This document shows, one piece after another, positions 6,151-7,684 of a DNA stretch of 7,684 nucleotides. Origin of the DNA: Gammaproteobacteria bacterium (GTDB lineage: Bacteria; Pseudomonadota; Gammaproteobacteria; Steroidobacterales; Woeseiaceae); assembly GCA_030641695.1 (NCBI GenBank), contig DAOWGY010000214.1, positions 1-7,684 on the forward strand, given 5' to 3'. Numbering within the stretch: the stretch's first letter is position 1; each line of letters opens with the position of its first letter. The notes below the pieces were generated by a model. That model ran no database searches. It was not told where the DNA came from and saw only the letters and a program-made list of their open reading frames with translations. A program made the translations under genes and the position numbers.

Positions 6151-7437
6151 ATGGACTACCAGATATCGCGTGATTTCGCTGCACAGCAGGACGAACTGGA
6201 TCCGCTAAAGGGCTACAGGGACAAGTTCCATCTGCCCGACCTCGGGAGAGAGCAGTCGATCTATTTTTCGGGTCATTCGCTCGGGTTGCAGCCAAAGGCA
6301 GCCAGAGCAGCCGTCGAACTGGAGTTATCGGACTGGGCGCGGTACGGCGTTGAGGGACATTTCGACGCGACGAATCCCTGGTACAGCTACCACGAGTTAT
6401 TGACTGCGCCAATGGCGGGTATCGTCGGAGCGAAAGAATCCGAAGTTGTCTGCATGAACTCGCTTAGTACCAACCTGCATCTGTTGTTTGTGTCGTTCTA
6501 TCGACCATCGGCGCACAGATACAAAATTATCAGCGAAGCAAAAATGTTTCCTTCGGACCGATATTTGCTGGAAACACAGACACGTTTTCACGGTCACGAT
6601 CCGGACGACGCGATCGTGGAAATCTACCCCCGGGACGGGGAGGGTGTCATCAGGGAAGAGGACATACTGGAAGCGATCGAGACGCACGCAGACCAGGTGG
6701 CGCTGGTCTTCTTTGGCGGTGTTAACTACTTTACCGGCCAGCTCTTTGACATGCGCAAGCTTACAGCGGCGGCACACGCTGCTGGCGCGATCGCGGGCTT
6801 TGATCTGGCACATGCTGCGGGCAACGTGCCACTGCAACTAAATGAATGGGGTGTCGATTTTGCGGCCTGGTGCTCTTACAAGTACCTGAATTCCGGCCCA
6901 GGCAACGCAGGCGCGATCTTTGTTCACGAACGACACGGGATGAGCTTCGATATTCCGAGGTTCGGCGGCTGGTGGGGACACGACAAAGAGCGCCGATTCC
7001 TGATGGAGAGCGGTTTTGCTCCGATGAAAGGCGCCGAAGGCTGGCAGCTGAGTAATGTTGCCGTGATCGGCATGTCGATATTGAAGTCTTCCATCGAGAT
7101 CTTCGACGAGGTGGGCATGGATGCGCTGCGTAACAAGAGTGAGAAGCTGACCGGCTACCTGGAGTTCGTCATCGACTCGCTGGCCGAGGAGTTTCCGGAC
7201 GCAGCAATCGGAATCGTAACGTCACGCGACGCCGGACAACGTGGCAGTCAACTGTCGTTCGATATAGCGGGCCGGGAGAAAGACATTTTCGACAAGATGA
7301 CCGCAGCTGGCGTTGTCGGCGACTTCAGGGAGCCTTGCATGATTCGGGTAGCGCCGGTCCCCTTGTATAACTCGTTCCAGGATGTCTACACATTTGGTGA
7401 AGTCATGCGGGAGCTGCTGGCCGAAGGGGCCGGGTGA
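6151..7437 (+). CDS. kynU: Kynureninase
   Basis: This PLP-dependent enzyme of aspartate-aminotransferase fold cleaves 3-hydroxykynurenine (or kynurenine) to 3-hydroxyanthranilate (or anthranilate) plus alanine. The 428-residue product has IYFSGHSLGLQPKAARAAV (37-55), the PLP-contacting GFDLAHAAGNVPL (216-228; Asp218 near the pyridine nitrogen), the Schiff-base Lys244 in CSYKYLNSGPGNAGAIF, and FGGWWGHDKERRF (271-283). The C-terminal RVAPVPLYNSFQDVY block is also typical. The start at ATG 6151 follows the dioxygenase stop by 7 bp and gives the usual N-terminus (DELDPLKGYRDKFHLPD). The reading frame is open 36 codons further upstream inside the dioxygenase gene, but those residues are not family-like. 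The ribosome-binding site is only a weak GAGCGGG, so translation probably relies on coupling to the gene before it. Co-occurrence with the dioxygenase and the monooxygenase indicates 3-hydroxykynurenine is the physiological substrate. Confidence 0.97.
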   Translation: MDYQISRDFAAQQDELDPLKGYRDKFHLPDLGREQSIYFSGHSLGLQPKAARAAVELELSDWARYGVEGHFDATNPWYSYHELLTAPMAGIVGAKESEVVCMNSLSTNLHLLFVSFYRPSAHRYKIISEAKMFPSDRYLLETQTRFHGHDPDDAIVEIYPRDGEGVIREEDILEAIETHADQVALVFFGGVNYFTGQLFDMRKLTAAAHAAGAIAGFDLAHAAGNVPLQLNEWGVDFAAWCSYKYLNSGPGNAGAIFVHERHGMSFDIPRFGGWWGHDKERRFLMESGFAPMKGAEGWQLSNVAVIGMSILKSSIEIFDEVGMDALRNKSEKLTGYLEFVIDSLAEEFPDAAIGIVTSRDAGQRGSQLSFDIAGREKDIFDKMTAAGVVGDFREPCMIRVAPVPLYNSFQDVYTFGEVMRELLAEGAG

Positions 7438-7684
7438 TTGTGGGGACAGTGAGGAAATTTACGGTGGCGGGTGGCGGCCCGGTCGGCTCCCTGCTTACGA
7501 TACTGCTCGCAAGGCACGGCTATGACGTTCGTCTGTTTGAGAGTCGACCCGATTCCCGGCAGACGAATATCTACCAGGGCAAGTCGATAAATATCGCACT
7601 ATCCGATCGCGGCTGGCGCTCACTTGAGAAAATCGGCATCAGCTCCGCTGCGAAGGACGAAGCAATTCCCATGTACCGACGCAC
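7434..7684 (+). CDS. kmo: Kynurenine 3-monooxygenase, N-terminal part (runs off right edge)
   Basis: This FAD- and NADPH-dependent flavoprotein hydroxylase converts L-kynurenine to 3-hydroxykynurenine. Only 83 codons are visible. They show the Rossmann FAD-binding motif GGGPVG (13-18), followed by LLARHGYDVRLFESR with Glu36 at the end of the second strand. The KMO-specific segment SINIALSDRGWRSLEKIG (51-68) and the downstream IPMYRR (78-83) separate it from other flavin hydroxylases. No ATG is available near the front. GTG at 7434 overlaps the kynureninase stop as GTGA, with AAGGGG 4-6 bases upstream, and is chosen. In-frame GTGs at 7440 and 7449 are alternatives. The third gene of the operon, it catalyses the reaction that comes first in the pathway. 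The usual C-terminal membrane-association region lies outside the window. Confidence 0.94.
   Translation, partial: MIVGTVRKFTVAGGGPVGSLLTILLARHGYDVRLFESRPDSRQTNIYQGKSINIALSDRGWRSLEKIGISSAAKDEAIPMYRR

Overview
The window looks like chromosomal DNA from a Gram-negative heterotroph, most likely a member of Pseudomonadota. This rests on protein character (glutaryl-CoA dehydrogenase, kynureninase and kynurenine 3-monooxygenase that read as proteobacterial), moderately GC-rich and tightly packed genes, and an AT-rich divergent promoter region. No tRNA, rRNA, CRISPR array, insertion sequence or phage gene was seen, and I cannot name a genus.

The layout is two divergent transcription units separated by about 125 bp (5452-5576). 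Rightward lies a kynurenine-pathway operon: 3-hydroxyanthranilate 3,4-dioxygenase (5577-6143), kynureninase (6151-7437) and the start of kynurenine 3-monooxygenase (7434 to the window edge). The genes are separated by 7 bp and then overlap. Their order is the reverse of the reaction order: kynurenine -> 3-hydroxykynurenine -> 3-hydroxyanthranilate -> 2-amino-3-carboxymuconate semialdehyde (ACMS).

Leftward lies a five-gene co-directional run: a xanthine dehydrogenase/CoxL-family molybdopterin subunit (5451-3322), a DapA-family lyase overlapping it by 4 bp (3325-2372), glutaryl-CoA dehydrogenase (2301-1072), the molybdenum-cofactor sulfurtransferase FdhD (stop at 183), and the first 48 codons of a pirin-family cupin (146 to the left edge).

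The kynurenine genes convert tryptophan-derived kynurenine to ACMS. ACMS or its decarboxylated product can cyclise to quinolinate or picolinate, or be oxidised towards 2-oxoadipate and glutaryl-CoA. Glutaryl-CoA dehydrogenase would take glutaryl-CoA to crotonyl-CoA. The classical intermediate enzymes (ACMS decarboxylase, 2-aminomuconate semialdehyde dehydrogenase, 2-aminomuconate deaminase) are not in the window. In their place are a molybdenum-hydroxylase subunit and an atypical DapA-family protein. The most interesting hypothesis is that these two supply an undescribed route from the kynurenine products towards glutaryl-CoA. This is inference from gene neighbourhood only.
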